From assembly GCF_013387455.1 (NCBI RefSeq), contig NZ_VWNC01000010.1, positions 1 to 64,000 on the forward strand: a DNA stretch of 64,000 bases. Reading direction: 5' to 3'. Numbering within the stretch: the first letter of the stretch is position 1; every line of letters starts with the position of its first letter. A model generated the notes under the pieces. That model had not been told where the DNA came from. It was given only the letters and a program-made list of their open reading frames with translations, and did no database searches. A program made the translations under genes and the position numbers. Below, piece after piece: positions 8,888 to 17,149 of the stretch. The stretch is from Mariprofundus sp. NF. Its GTDB lineage: Bacteria; Pseudomonadota; Zetaproteobacteria; Mariprofundales; Mariprofundaceae.

Positions 8888-9403
8888 TCAGCGTATCCCA
8901 AGTTTAACTGCTTCAGTCTCACTGCAGAGATGCAAGCCAAGAATAGAGAGGCTGAACAGATCACCATCCATCTCAGCCACATCCGGCAACTCGCCCCATA
9001 TTGAGAAACCCTGCTTCTCAAACAGTCTCAAACTTCCGGCATTATGAGAAAAGATATATGCCAACAGATTCTTCAAGCCCAGTGATGGAGACAGCTTGAT
9101 CGATGCGGTCAGTAGCTTAGAGCCTAAACCTCTGCCTCTACAGGGTGCATCAACGTAGATGCTGATCTCAGCAGTCTGGTGGTAGGCTGCCCTACCATAG
9201 AAACTTTCAAAACTGACCCATGCCACAACAGCCCCATCTATCTCTTCGACAAAAATGGGACGTTTATCTGAGTGGGCTGCAAACCAATCCCGCCTGCTTT
9301 CGACAGTTACCGCCTCAATATCAGCAGTGGCCAACCTGGAGCAGATGGTGGCGTTATAGATCTCAACAATCCGTGGCAGGTCATCTTCATTGGCAACCCT
9401 CAT
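8888..9403 (-). CDS. GNAT-family N-acetyltransferase (phosphinothricin-acetyltransferase-like)
   Basis: A 171-residue GNAT enzyme. It has the PAT/Pat-like N-terminus (MRVANEDDLPRIVEIYNATI), the acetyl-CoA-binding motif A as CRGRGLGSKLL, and HNAGSLRLFEKQGFSIWGELPDVAEMDG, which is typical of the phosphinothricin/methionine-sulfoximine N-acetyltransferase group. The actual amine substrate cannot be read from the sequence. AAAGGGG lies six bases before the ATG. It stands alone, about 100 bases upstream (divergent) of the heme-type kinase. Confidence 0.85.
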   Translation of the reverse strand: MRVANEDDLPRIVEIYNATICSRLATADIEAVTVESRRDWFAAHSDKRPIFVEEIDGAVVAWVSFESFYGRAAYHQTAEISIYVDAPCRGRGLGSKLLTASIKLSPSLGLKNLLAYIFSHNAGSLRLFEKQGFSIWGELPDVAEMDGDLFSLSILGLHLCSETEAVKLGIR

Positions 9404-9507
9404 GCATAGCCCCTTTGCGTAAAACTAACTGTATTGAAGAACATGATTTAGATATTCCCTCTGTTATGCAATCGAGTCAAACATCACAACTTTTTAAGGC
9501 ACGCTAA

Positions 9508-11781
9508 TTGCTTATCTATGTTATGCATCTCTTTAGCAACTCTCGAACCTGGTTGATAGGTCTGGCCATCATCTGGTCACTGCTTCTGGCTTTTCTTCTC
9601 AACGCCAACCTGCAGGGTCACCGGGAGTCTGTTAATACCTTTGCCAAATCTGAGGCAGATGTGCTCATCCAGCACATTAAAGCAGCCCGTGCCTGGAATG
9701 CCCGCCACGGCGGCCTCTATGTAGAGGTGAATGAAAAAACACCACCCAACCCCTATCTGGAGGGGCTGGTAGAAGAGCGCGACATCGTCACACCCACCGG
9801 ACGTAAGCTGACACTGGTCAATCCCGCCTATATGACCCGACTTATCAATGACCAGTTCAATGAGAACAACAGAAGAGTTGCCCATATCACCAGTCTGAAT
9901 CCACTGCGCCCGGAAAATGGTGCCGATGCATGGGAGAGTGATGCACTGCGCTCATTTGAAAAAGGAGTGGCAGAAGCATCAGAGATAACAGTGATGAATG
10001 GTAAATCCTATATGCGCCTGATGCGCCCTCTGGTCGTGCAGCAGGCTTGTCTTCAGTGTCACGCCTCTCAAGGTTACAGAGTCGGTGATATCCGCGGCGG
10101 CATTACCGCCTCTGTACCTTTTGATAAACACGCCCGCTACCTGCAAAAGCTGAATCTAAGTGATTCATTCACCTATGGTGTGATTTGGATACTGGGTCTT
10201 ATTGCTCTGGGCTTCACCTACAAACGCCTCTCCAGAGATGAGCTGAACCTGAAACAGGCTGAAGAGAGTGTTCACATCCTCTCCTCCTCTGTAGAGCAGG
10301 CCAATGAGGCGATCATCATTACCGATAGCAAGGGCTTCATCACCTACGCCAATCCGGCCTTTGCCCAGCTGACCGGTTACAGTAAAGATGAGGCCACAGG
10401 CCATAACTCCAACATCATTAAAAGTGATCAGCACGGTGACCACTTCTACAAAGAGATCTGGAGCACCATCTCATCCGGCCAGGCCTGGCAGGGCCGGATT
10501 GTGAACAGGAGAAAAGATGGCAGCAATTATGCAGCCATGTTAACCATCTCACCGATCAAAAACAGCGAGGGTGAAATCACCCACTACGTAGGCAGCCAGC
10601 AAAACCTTGAAGAGTATGAGAAACTGGAAAAGCAGTTCCATCAATCCCAGAAGATGGAGGCACTCGGCACCCTGGTCGGAGGCATCGCCCACGATTTCAA
10701 CAACACACTGGCAGGCATTACCGGCAATCTCTATCTGGCCAAAAAAGCGATTCAGGATCGCCCAGAGGCTGTGAACAGACTGGAAACAATTGAGGATCTC
10801 TCTTACCGAACCGCAGGTATGATTCAGCAGTTGCTGGCCTTTGCCCGCGAAGATGTGCAGCGCATGAATCCGATGAATATCTCCCTGCTACTGAAAGAGG
10901 CCATCAAGATGCACATGGTCTCTATTCCGGAAAACATCAGATTATCGATTAATATCGAGTCGGATGATCTGCAGATCCATGGCGATATTAACCTTCTTCA
11001 GCAGGCGATTATGAACCTGATCAACAATGCCCGTGATGCTGTGGAGAGTGTAAAAGATCCACTGATCACCATCCGACTTGAAGCGTTTGAAGCTGATGAT
11101 CAATTTATCGACAATCACCCGGAGATCGCAGAGCGGGAGCTGGTCTGCATCTCCATCCAGGATAACGGTTACGGCATTAACAGCGCCGATATTACCCATA
11201 TCTTTGACCCCTTCTTTACAACCAAGGAGGTGGGCAAAGGTACAGGTCTGGGGCTCTCCATGGTCTATGGAGCCATTCAATCCCATGGTGGCGCAATCGG
11301 TGTTCAATCCCAAATTAATCAGGGAACAACCATCTCGATCTGGTTGCCGCTACTGCCATCCAACCAGTGGATCACTGACTCCAGTTCAAGTGAAGTGATC
11401 ATCAACGGGGCGGGTGAAACCATCCTGCTGGTGGATGATGAACTCACAGTTATTGAAACAGGCAAGGCTGTGCTGGAGAGCCTGGGTTACCGTCTTCTAA
11501 CAGCTCAAAATGGTGCAGAAGCAGTAGCCACCTTCAAAGAGCACAGCGGCGAGATTGATCTAATCGTGATGGATGTAGTCATGCCGGTGATGGGTGGTGA
11601 TGAAGCAGCGACTGCCATTCGAAAGATCGAGCCGGAGATGAAAATTATTTTTGCCACCGGTTATGCCAAACCCCGCAGCTCCGATGGCGTATTTGAGATG
11701 GAGTCTGAAACGGTGATCTCAAAACCTTACTCAACAGGACGAATCAGTCAGCTGATCAGGGCCACACTGGATAACAGCTAG
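9508..11781 (+). CDS. Hybrid histidine kinase with heme-c-type Tll0287-like sensor domain
   Basis: A 757-residue membrane sensor. TM1 is at about 13-33; the periplasmic part to about 222 matches the Tll0287-like (DUF3365) sensor fold and contains CLQCH at 181-185, a CXXCH heme-c attachment site; TM2 is at about 222-240. A PAS domain follows (about 255-370), then a HisKA with GGIAHDFNN, a HATPase (DNGYGIN, FFTTKEVGKGTGLGL) and a C-terminal receiver (LLVDDE, phospho-Asp in IVMDVVMP). Related heme domains sense redox state or gases such as NO. The TTG start has AAGG eight bases upstream; ATG at 9523 is an alternative. No cognate regulator is adjacent; it is convergent with the channel gene. Confidence 0.88.
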   Translation: MLIYVMHLFSNSRTWLIGLAIIWSLLLAFLLNANLQGHRESVNTFAKSEADVLIQHIKAARAWNARHGGLYVEVNEKTPPNPYLEGLVEERDIVTPTGRKLTLVNPAYMTRLINDQFNENNRRVAHITSLNPLRPENGADAWESDALRSFEKGVAEASEITVMNGKSYMRLMRPLVVQQACLQCHASQGYRVGDIRGGITASVPFDKHARYLQKLNLSDSFTYGVIWILGLIALGFTYKRLSRDELNLKQAEESVHILSSSVEQANEAIIITDSKGFITYANPAFAQLTGYSKDEATGHNSNIIKSDQHGDHFYKEIWSTISSGQAWQGRIVNRRKDGSNYAAMLTISPIKNSEGEITHYVGSQQNLEEYEKLEKQFHQSQKMEALGTLVGGIAHDFNNTLAGITGNLYLAKKAIQDRPEAVNRLETIEDLSYRTAGMIQQLLAFAREDVQRMNPMNISLLLKEAIKMHMVSIPENIRLSINIESDDLQIHGDINLLQQAIMNLINNARDAVESVKDPLITIRLEAFEADDQFIDNHPEIAERELVCISIQDNGYGINSADITHIFDPFFTTKEVGKGTGLGLSMVYGAIQSHGGAIGVQSQINQGTTISIWLPLLPSNQWITDSSSSEVIINGAGETILLVDDELTVIETGKAVLESLGYRLLTAQNGAEAVATFKEHSGEIDLIVMDVVMPVMGGDEAATAIRKIEPEMKIIFATGYAKPRSSDGVFEMESETVISKPYSTGRISQLIRATLDNS

Positions 11782-11786
11782 CCTGC

Positions 11787-12608
11787 TTACTTCTGATGCA
11801 GCCTCTCCGGTCTGGCCTCGCTTAGTTGCTGGCGCAACTGCTCCAGCGCTTTCTGGGTCTGATCCAGCTCTTTCATCAGACAATCACGCGTTGGCGGCTG
11901 GCGCAGCTCCTTTAAGCGCTCCTCTTTCGCCTCTTCAAGATTGTTCAACACCACAGCGATAAAGAGATTGATGATCACAAAGGTTCCCATAATCACAAAG
12001 CTGACAAAATAGATCCAGCTAAGCGGGTGCATCTCCATCGCGGTATACATCACATCAGTCCAATCCTCGAGCGTGACAATGCGAAACAGTGTCAGCAGTG
12101 AGATACCGAGATTACCCCAGTGCTGCGGATCATGGGCATGGAAGAGCTGCTGCCCGGCCACCCCATAAATATAGAAGATCACCCCCATCAGCAGCATGAT
12201 ATTGCCCATGCTGGGAATCGACTTCATCAGCGTGGCAACAATCAGGCGCAGTTCAGGGATAGCAGAGATCAGGCGCAGAACCCGCAGCAGGCGGGCAAGA
12301 CGGGCCAGCATGGCGAGTTCACCGGTACTCGGAATCAACGCCAGCAGGATGATGGTGAAATCGAAAATGTTCCAGCCACCCCTGAAATAGCGCCCGACTG
12401 TGGGTGCCAGCGCCCACATCTTTAACAGAGCCTCGATGATAAAGATGGTCAGCACCATACGATTACCCCAGAGCAGAAGATTGCCATATTCAGCAAGCAG
12501 TTCCTCGGATGTCTCTATACCGATCAGTACCGCACTGACCAGAATAATAGCGATAATGAAATGCTCGAAAGCACGATGGCTTACGATGCGGTTAGCAAAG
12601 TTCTGCAT
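11787..12608 (-). CDS. Voltage-gated cation channel, single-domain (BacNav/Cav type)
   Basis: A 273-residue six-TM channel subunit expected to form homotetramers. The S4 segment (about 100-122) carries Arg103, 106, 109 and 112 at three-residue steps. The pore helix and filter are SLLTLFRIVTLEDWTD, with TLEDWTD at 179-185, then S6 (FVIMGTFVIINLFIAVVLNN) and a C-terminal coiled coil (about 230-265), the usual BacNav assembly domain. NaChBac and NavAb have TLESW; the extra Asp182 and Asp185 here make a ring of acidic residues. Physiological role is unknown; in related bacteria such channels influence motility and pH response. GGAGAG precedes the ATG. Confidence 0.88.
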   Translation of the reverse strand: MQNFANRIVSHRAFEHFIIAIILVSAVLIGIETSEELLAEYGNLLLWGNRMVLTIFIIEALLKMWALAPTVGRYFRGGWNIFDFTIILLALIPSTGELAMLARLARLLRVLRLISAIPELRLIVATLMKSIPSMGNIMLLMGVIFYIYGVAGQQLFHAHDPQHWGNLGISLLTLFRIVTLEDWTDVMYTAMEMHPLSWIYFVSFVIMGTFVIINLFIAVVLNNLEEAKEERLKELRQPPTRDCLMKELDQTQKALEQLRQQLSEARPERLHQK

Positions 12609-12770
12609 GGGATTCTCTCCGAATGTCTGATGTGTTGATTATTAAGAATAATTATTTCGTGGCCAATTGTGATCAACATAACGGATTCGAGCAACCGATT
12701 GGACTCTTATTGTGGTATTCAAAAATTGCAGTGGCAGGATAAGCAGCATACTTTTTTATTGGAGAATGAG

Positions 12771-13754
12771 ATGGATTATGATGTTTTTGGCGTAGGCAAT
12801 GCCATTATGGATCTGCAGGTGCAGTGCGACGATGCATTTCTGGAGAAGATGGGCATTGAAAAGGGAGTTATGACGTTGGTGGATGAACAGCGCCAACAGG
12901 AGATTCTGGCTGCCCTCTCCGATCATAAGGTGAACTACTGCTCAGGCGGTTCCGCAGCCAACACCATTGTCGGCATTGCTGATATGGGCGGCTCTGCAGC
13001 CTATGCCTGTAAAACCGGCGCAGATGCCTTTGGCCGGCAGTATCTCGATGAGATGAATGAGCTGGGCATCACCATTGAAGTGCCTCAGACCGATGGCCAG
13101 AATGGCACCTGCGTGGTGCTGATTACCCCCGATGCACAGCGCACCATGCTCACCAACCTGGGCATCTCCAGCTCACTTGATGCCGATGACATCCTCGAGA
13201 GTGAAGTTGCCAAAGCAAAATATATCTATGTTGAGGGCTACCTCTTTGCCGGAGATTCCACCAAAGCTGCAGCTCTGCAAGCGATTGAATACGCCAAGAA
13301 ACATAATGTGAAAGTGGCACTGACAGTCTCCGATCCATTCCTGATTCACCTCTTTAAGGATCAGTTCCAGCAACTGATCGAAGGACCGGTTGATCTGCTC
13401 TTCTGTAATGAGGAGGAGGCCAAAGCACTGACCGGATTTGAAGACCCTATCGATTGCGCTCAGGAAATTCACAAACATTGTGAGAATGTTGCACTCACTC
13501 TCGGCAAGAAGGGTTCAATCATTATGCATCAGGGTGAAACACTGCCGATTGAGGGCGTAGAGGCCGAGGCCATTGATACCACCGGTGCCGGTGATATGTA
13601 TGCTGCAGGTGTGCTCTACGGTATCACCAACAACCTCTCGTGGCAGAAGTCAGGCCACCTCGGTTCACATGCAGCAGGTATGGTCGTATCCCAGCTCGGC
13701 GCAAGACTGCCGGGAGCACTGACTGAAGAGGCTATCGCGCAACTGCTCTACTAA
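12771..13754 (+). CDS. PfkB-family sugar/nucleoside kinase (adenosine kinase-like)
   Basis: The start at 12771 ([17 protein letters not shown]) has GGAG seven bases upstream; an open extension of 34 codons upstream has no family similarity. The 327-residue protein has the two PfkB signatures: [20 protein letters not shown] and the ATP/catalytic [16 protein letters not shown], with the catalytic Asp in DTTGAGD. The combination of GNAIMDL and SGGSAANT places it in the adenosine kinase / ribokinase group found in many proteobacteria, usually annotated as adenosine kinase. Exact substrate is inferred only. Confidence 0.88.
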   Translation: MDYDVFGVGNAIMDLQVQCDDAFLEKMGIEKGVMTLVDEQRQQEILAALSDHKVNYCSGGSAANTIVGIADMGGSAAYACKTGADAFGRQYLDEMNELGITIEVPQTDGQNGTCVVLITPDAQRTMLTNLGISSSLDADDILESEVAKAKYIYVEGYLFAGDSTKAAALQAIEYAKKHNVKVALTVSDPFLIHLFKDQFQQLIEGPVDLLFCNEEEAKALTGFEDPIDCAQEIHKHCENVALTLGKKGSIIMHQGETLPIEGVEAEAIDTTGAGDMYAAGVLYGITNNLSWQKSGHLGSHAAGMVVSQLGARLPGALTEEAIAQLLY

Positions 13755-13805
13755 AAGCTATAACAAAGAGAATAATAAAAGGATAAAAATTCAGGAGGTA
13801 TCACC

Positions 13806-13994
13806 ATGAAAAAATCCATCACCGCACTATTTGCTCTACTGGCACTCATCTCGCTCTCTGCCTGCTCACCGGATCCGGGTAGCAAAGCCTGGTGCGAATC
13901 GATGAAAGAGAAAGCCAAAGCCGACTGGTCAAGCAGTGACGCAGCCACCTTCACCAAACACTGTGTACTGGGTAACTACAAGAAAGATTACTAA
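13806..13994 (+). CDS. Small DUF3012-family lipoprotein
   Basis: A 62-residue lipoprotein with signal MKKSITALFALLALISLSAC and Cys20 as the lipid anchor. The mature part has the DUF3012 pattern SKAWCESMKEKAKADWS...HCVLG, with two Cys that could form a disulfide. The family is found in marine gamma- and other proteobacteria; no function is known. An ideal AGGAGG precedes the ATG, and a strong terminator follows within 25 bases, so it can be expressed well. Confidence 0.85.
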   Translation: MKKSITALFALLALISLSACSPDPGSKAWCESMKEKAKADWSSSDAATFTKHCVLGNYKKDY

Positions 13995-14015
13995 CTCATT
14001 TAGTAGCTCAAGCAT

Positions 14016-14049
14016 GAGCTCCGCCCTTTCGGGCGGGGCTCTTTTTTTT
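14016..14049 (+). terminator. Intrinsic terminator after the DUF3012 lipoprotein gene
   Basis: GAGC(T)CCGCCC at 14016-14026 pairs with GGGCGG(G)GCTC at 14031-14041 around a short loop and is followed by eight T residues. The T run touches the stop codon of the convergent cupin gene. Confidence 0.9.
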
Positions 14050-14383
14050 ACACAGGCAATCCGAAATAGAGCAGGCTCATATCTTTATCTGAGTTGTTAA
14101 CCACGGCATGCACTTCACCTGCATCAATGCGGATCGTGCTCCCCTCTCCAACTTTAACAGTTTTACCATCAACAATGAATTCACCATCTCCTGAGAGAAC
14201 GTAAAAAACCTCACAAACATGCTCATGATGGTGGGCTGAAACCTGCTGACCCGGAGTCAGTGTCGCTTGCGAGAGGCGAACCGAGCAGGGCAGTTCCGAT
14301 TCATGCAGCAGCACCCTTTTCTTTATTTCAGGATCATGCGCCACAGCCTCTGCTGCAACCGTTTCAAGATTCACCACTTTCAT
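14048..14383 (-). CDS. Small cupin-domain protein
   Basis: A 111-residue single-domain cupin. Motif 1 is HHHEHVCEVFYVLSGDGEF, with the metal-binding His/Glu set; motif 2 around AGEVHAVVNNS supplies the last His. The domain can bind Fe, Mn or Zn, but small cupins have very varied roles (isomerase, dioxygenase, sensor), so no reaction is assigned. GGGGG precedes the ATG at 14383; two upstream in-frame Met codons lack this. Divergent from the AlkC-like gene, 44 bases apart. Confidence 0.8.
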   Translation of the reverse strand: MKVVNLETVAAEAVAHDPEIKKRVLLHESELPCSVRLSQATLTPGQQVSAHHHEHVCEVFYVLSGDGEFIVDGKTVKVGEGSTIRIDAGEVHAVVNNSDKDMSLLYFGLPV

Positions 14384-14427
14384 CACGCCCCCTTTCATCC
14401 GCCACGGCTCTGAACTATTCTGCTGCA

Positions 14428-15516
14428 ATGGCTGAACCGTTTAAGAATCTATTCAATGAAACACTGATCGACAATGTTGCTGCCTCTCTGGTCAAACACT
14501 GCCCTGACTTTGATGCGGTTGCCTTCAAAACATCGGTCTTCGACGCTCACTGGCAGCAGCGGGAACTCAAAGATCGTATCTACCATATCGCCGCCTCGAT
14601 GCAGCCACTGCTGCCAGCAAACTATTCGCAAGCGGTTGCTATCCTGCAACTGGCAGGCACTACATATTCCGGCCTCGAATATCTGATCTTCCCGGCTTAT
14701 GTCGAGCTGTTCGGTCTGGACGATTACGAGCCTTCGGTCAAAGCCCTTGAAGTGATGACCCCCTACTCCTCATCGGAGCTGGCTGTGCGCCCGTTCATCA
14801 TCCGTTATGGAGATCGCATGATGACTCAAATGGAGAGATGGGCTGAGTCAGATAATGAACATGTGCGCAGACTGGCAAGCGAAGGCTGTCGACCACGCCT
14901 GCCCTGGGCGATGGCACTGCCGGAGTTCAAGAGAGACCCTGGAGCTGTACTCAACGTCATTGAAAAACTGATGCATGATGAATCAGAATATGTACGCCGC
15001 AGTGTCGCCAACAATCTCAATGACATCTCAAAGGATCACCCGGACGTTCTGATTGATCTGTTACACGCGCGTTTGGGAGAAAACAGTAGAACCGACTGGA
15101 TTCTCAAACATGCCAGTCGCAGCCTGCTTAAACAGGGAGATTCGCAAGTGCTACAACTGTTCGGCTTCAGCAACCCGGAGCATGTAAAAACAGTGAATCT
15201 TGAAGTCGATAAAAACGTAGCGATCGGCAGACAGCTGGCCTTCTCCTTTCAACTGCACACGGCTGACAAACAGCTGGGCAAGCTGCGCATTGAGTACGCC
15301 ATCGACTTCATGAAAGCCAACGGCAAGCAGGCGCGCAAAATATTCAAGGTGTCAGAAGCCGATTATGCCGATACAACTAAAACAGTCGCTAAAACCCACT
15401 CCTTCAGGCTAATCACCACCCGCCGTTATTATGCGGGCAGACACGATCTTGCTGTGATTGTGAATGGCAAACAGCTGGCCTCAGAAGCCTTTGAACTGCT
15501 GGCTGAACAGCCATGA
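14428..15516 (+). CDS. AlkC/AlkD-like HEAT-repeat DNA alkylation repair protein
   Basis: A 362-residue all-helical protein. Blocks EHVRRLASEGCRPRLPWAM, LMHDESEYVRRSVANNLNDISKDHP and WILKHASRSLLKQGD are HEAT-like repeats seen in the AlkC branch of 3-methyladenine DNA glycosylases; a C-terminal beta domain of about 100 residues follows (NVAIGRQLAFSFQLHT...), as in AlkC but not AlkD. Family members excise N3-alkylpurines. I start at MAEPFKNLFNETLIDNV; the longer open frame overlaps the cupin gene on the other strand. The TfoX-like gene overlaps its stop (ATGA). Confidence 0.83.
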   Translation: MAEPFKNLFNETLIDNVAASLVKHCPDFDAVAFKTSVFDAHWQQRELKDRIYHIAASMQPLLPANYSQAVAILQLAGTTYSGLEYLIFPAYVELFGLDDYEPSVKALEVMTPYSSSELAVRPFIIRYGDRMMTQMERWAESDNEHVRRLASEGCRPRLPWAMALPEFKRDPGAVLNVIEKLMHDESEYVRRSVANNLNDISKDHPDVLIDLLHARLGENSRTDWILKHASRSLLKQGDSQVLQLFGFSNPEHVKTVNLEVDKNVAIGRQLAFSFQLHTADKQLGKLRIEYAIDFMKANGKQARKIFKVSEADYADTTKTVAKTHSFRLITTRRYYAGRHDLAVIVNGKQLASEAFELLAEQP

Positions 15517-15743
15517 GAAACATCGGTAAAGTCTCAAGAACGTGGTTAAGAGCAATCGAACTCCACACACTGGATGATCTGAAGCGTTGCGGCTCAGTGG
15601 CTGCCTACCGCATGATTAAATCGATGCAGCCCAATGCCACGCTGAACCTGCTCTGGGCACTTGAAGGTGCGATTCTCGATATCGACTGGCGAGAAATTCC
15701 AGACACACGCAAGCGTGAGCTACTCTCCCGGCTTGATAGCTGA
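15513..15743 (+). CDS. Stand-alone TfoX C-terminal domain protein
   Basis: A 76-residue protein with the TfoX_C pattern: GKVSRTWLRAIELHTLDDLKRCGSVAAYRMIK, then LNLLWALEGAILDIDWREIP. In TfoX/Sxy this helix-hairpin-helix-like domain is fused behind an N-terminal domain and takes part in competence regulation; here it stands alone, as in many proteobacteria. Its ATG overlaps the stop of the AlkC-like gene in ATGA, so it is translationally coupled to a DNA-repair gene. Function unknown; nucleic-acid binding is inference. Confidence 0.8.
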   Translation: MRNIGKVSRTWLRAIELHTLDDLKRCGSVAAYRMIKSMQPNATLNLLWALEGAILDIDWREIPDTRKRELLSRLDS

Positions 15744-15843
15744 GCCGTTTACAAAACTTTACATAGTAGAAATTTTCCCGAAACAAGGCGCTTCCACTAT
15801 TGCACCCGTGGTTCAGATCGAACCGTAATAACAGGAGGCAACC

Positions 15844-16407
15844 ATGTCTGAAGAGAAAAAAGATGAACTGGAAGAGAATGAAACATCCCACCCCAAACAC
15901 AAATGTAAACGCAACCACTGCGGAAAACGTGGCAGATGCGGCCGGGCCGTTTTCGGAGTCCTGGCTATTGTCGGAGTTGTATGGCTGGCTGGGGCACTGT
16001 TCGGACCCGGATGTGGATATGCAGGATGGCACCATGGAGGTCACCACTGGAGCCAGGCGGATATAACTGAACGCATGGATCGAATGACGGACCACTTGAT
16101 TGATCACGTCGATGCCAGTCAGGCACAGGGCGAGCAGATCAAGGCCATTGTAAATAGCTATGCGCCTCGACTTCAGGCCACGAAAACCTCCCATCTGGAC
16201 AATCGCAGTGCATTTACCCGGGCACTCACTCAACCCTCAGTAGACAGGAGTGAACTGGAGGCCGTTCGCCAGTCTGAATTGGCACTGCTCAACAGTAACT
16301 CTCAGGAGCTGGTGCAGATGATTGCAGATATTGCTGATGTGCTGACACCTGAGCAGCGCCAGGAATTGGCCTCTGATGTTAAAGAGAGATTCCATCATTC
16401 ACGCTGA
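15844..16407 (+). CDS. Spy/CpxP-like periplasmic stress protein with metal-rich N-terminus
   Basis: A 187-residue membrane-anchored protein. The cytoplasmic N-terminus is rich in His, Cys and Lys (HPKHKCKRNHCGKRGRCGR), a TM segment lies at about 36-56 (AVFGVLAIVGVVWLAGALF), then HHGGHHW and a helical periplasmic domain with the Spy/CpxP-type LTPEQRQEL motif near the C-terminus. Relatives are periplasmic chaperones or metal-stress sensors (CpxP, ZraP, CnrX). AGGAGG precedes the ATG. It is directly upstream of a response regulator and kinase, so it probably acts in their signal pathway. Confidence 0.82.
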   Translation: MSEEKKDELEENETSHPKHKCKRNHCGKRGRCGRAVFGVLAIVGVVWLAGALFGPGCGYAGWHHGGHHWSQADITERMDRMTDHLIDHVDASQAQGEQIKAIVNSYAPRLQATKTSHLDNRSAFTRALTQPSVDRSELEAVRQSELALLNSNSQELVQMIADIADVLTPEQRQELASDVKERFHHSR

Positions 16408-16454
16408 TCGGCTGGAATATGGTCATGCTGCCTGTTCAAATATAGGCTGGCAGC

Positions 16455-17138
16455 ATGGCTAAAATCCTGATCATCGAAGATGACATGCAGCAATCGGATA
16501 TGCTCTGCGAATATCTCTCTGAACAGCAGATGCAAGTGATCTGTTGTGCCAACGGAACAGATGGCATTCAGGCACTACAAAGAGATCACTTCGATGCACT
16601 GATTCTTGATGTCGGACTACCTGATATTGATGGCTTTGAAGTGTGTCGAAGGGTCAGGGCTTTCTCTCAAATGCCAATTTTGATGCTTACTGCACGCGGC
16701 GATGAGATGGATCGCATTATCGGACTGGAGATCGGGGCAGATGATTACCTGCCCAAGCCCTTTAATCCGCGTGAACTTTTGGCCCGCATACGCGCCATTC
16801 TGCGTCGGGGAAGCAGGGAGAACAGTTCCACTCAGCTCCGTTTCGGACGACTGGAAATCAACGAATCTGCCCATGTTGCCACGCTCGATGGCAATAACCT
16901 CAACCTTACCGCTTACCAGTTTGACCTGCTCACAGTTTTGGCCAGACACGCGGGTCGCGTTATGAGCCGTGACCAGATTATGGATGCGCTCAAAGGCCAT
17001 GAACTGGACTCCTTTGACCGCAGTATTGATGTGCATATATCGCGCATCCGATCACATATTGAAGATGATCCTAAAAAACCGCGCCGTATATTAACCATTC
17101 GCGGCACCGGTTACGTCTTTGCCCGGCAGCAGGATTGA
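16455..17138 (+). CDS. OmpR/CpxR-family response regulator
   Basis: A 227-residue regulator: receiver domain 1-120 (LIIEDDMQQ, phospho-Asp in LILDVGLPDIDG, conserved Thr in MLTARGDEMD, Lys in LPKPFNPRELL) and a winged-helix DNA-binding domain 130-227 (LTAYQFDLLTVLARHAGRVMSRDQI, SIDVHISRIRSHIEDDP, ILTIRGTGYVFAR). It lies 47 bases after the Spy-like gene and just before its kinase. The CpxR/CopR/ZraR-like role in envelope or metal stress is inferred from the neighbours. Confidence 0.93.
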   Translation: MAKILIIEDDMQQSDMLCEYLSEQQMQVICCANGTDGIQALQRDHFDALILDVGLPDIDGFEVCRRVRAFSQMPILMLTARGDEMDRIIGLEIGADDYLPKPFNPRELLARIRAILRRGSRENSSTQLRFGRLEINESAHVATLDGNNLNLTAYQFDLLTVLARHAGRVMSRDQIMDALKGHELDSFDRSIDVHISRIRSHIEDDPKKPRRILTIRGTGYVFARQQD

Positions 17139-17149
17139 AGGGCCCTAAC

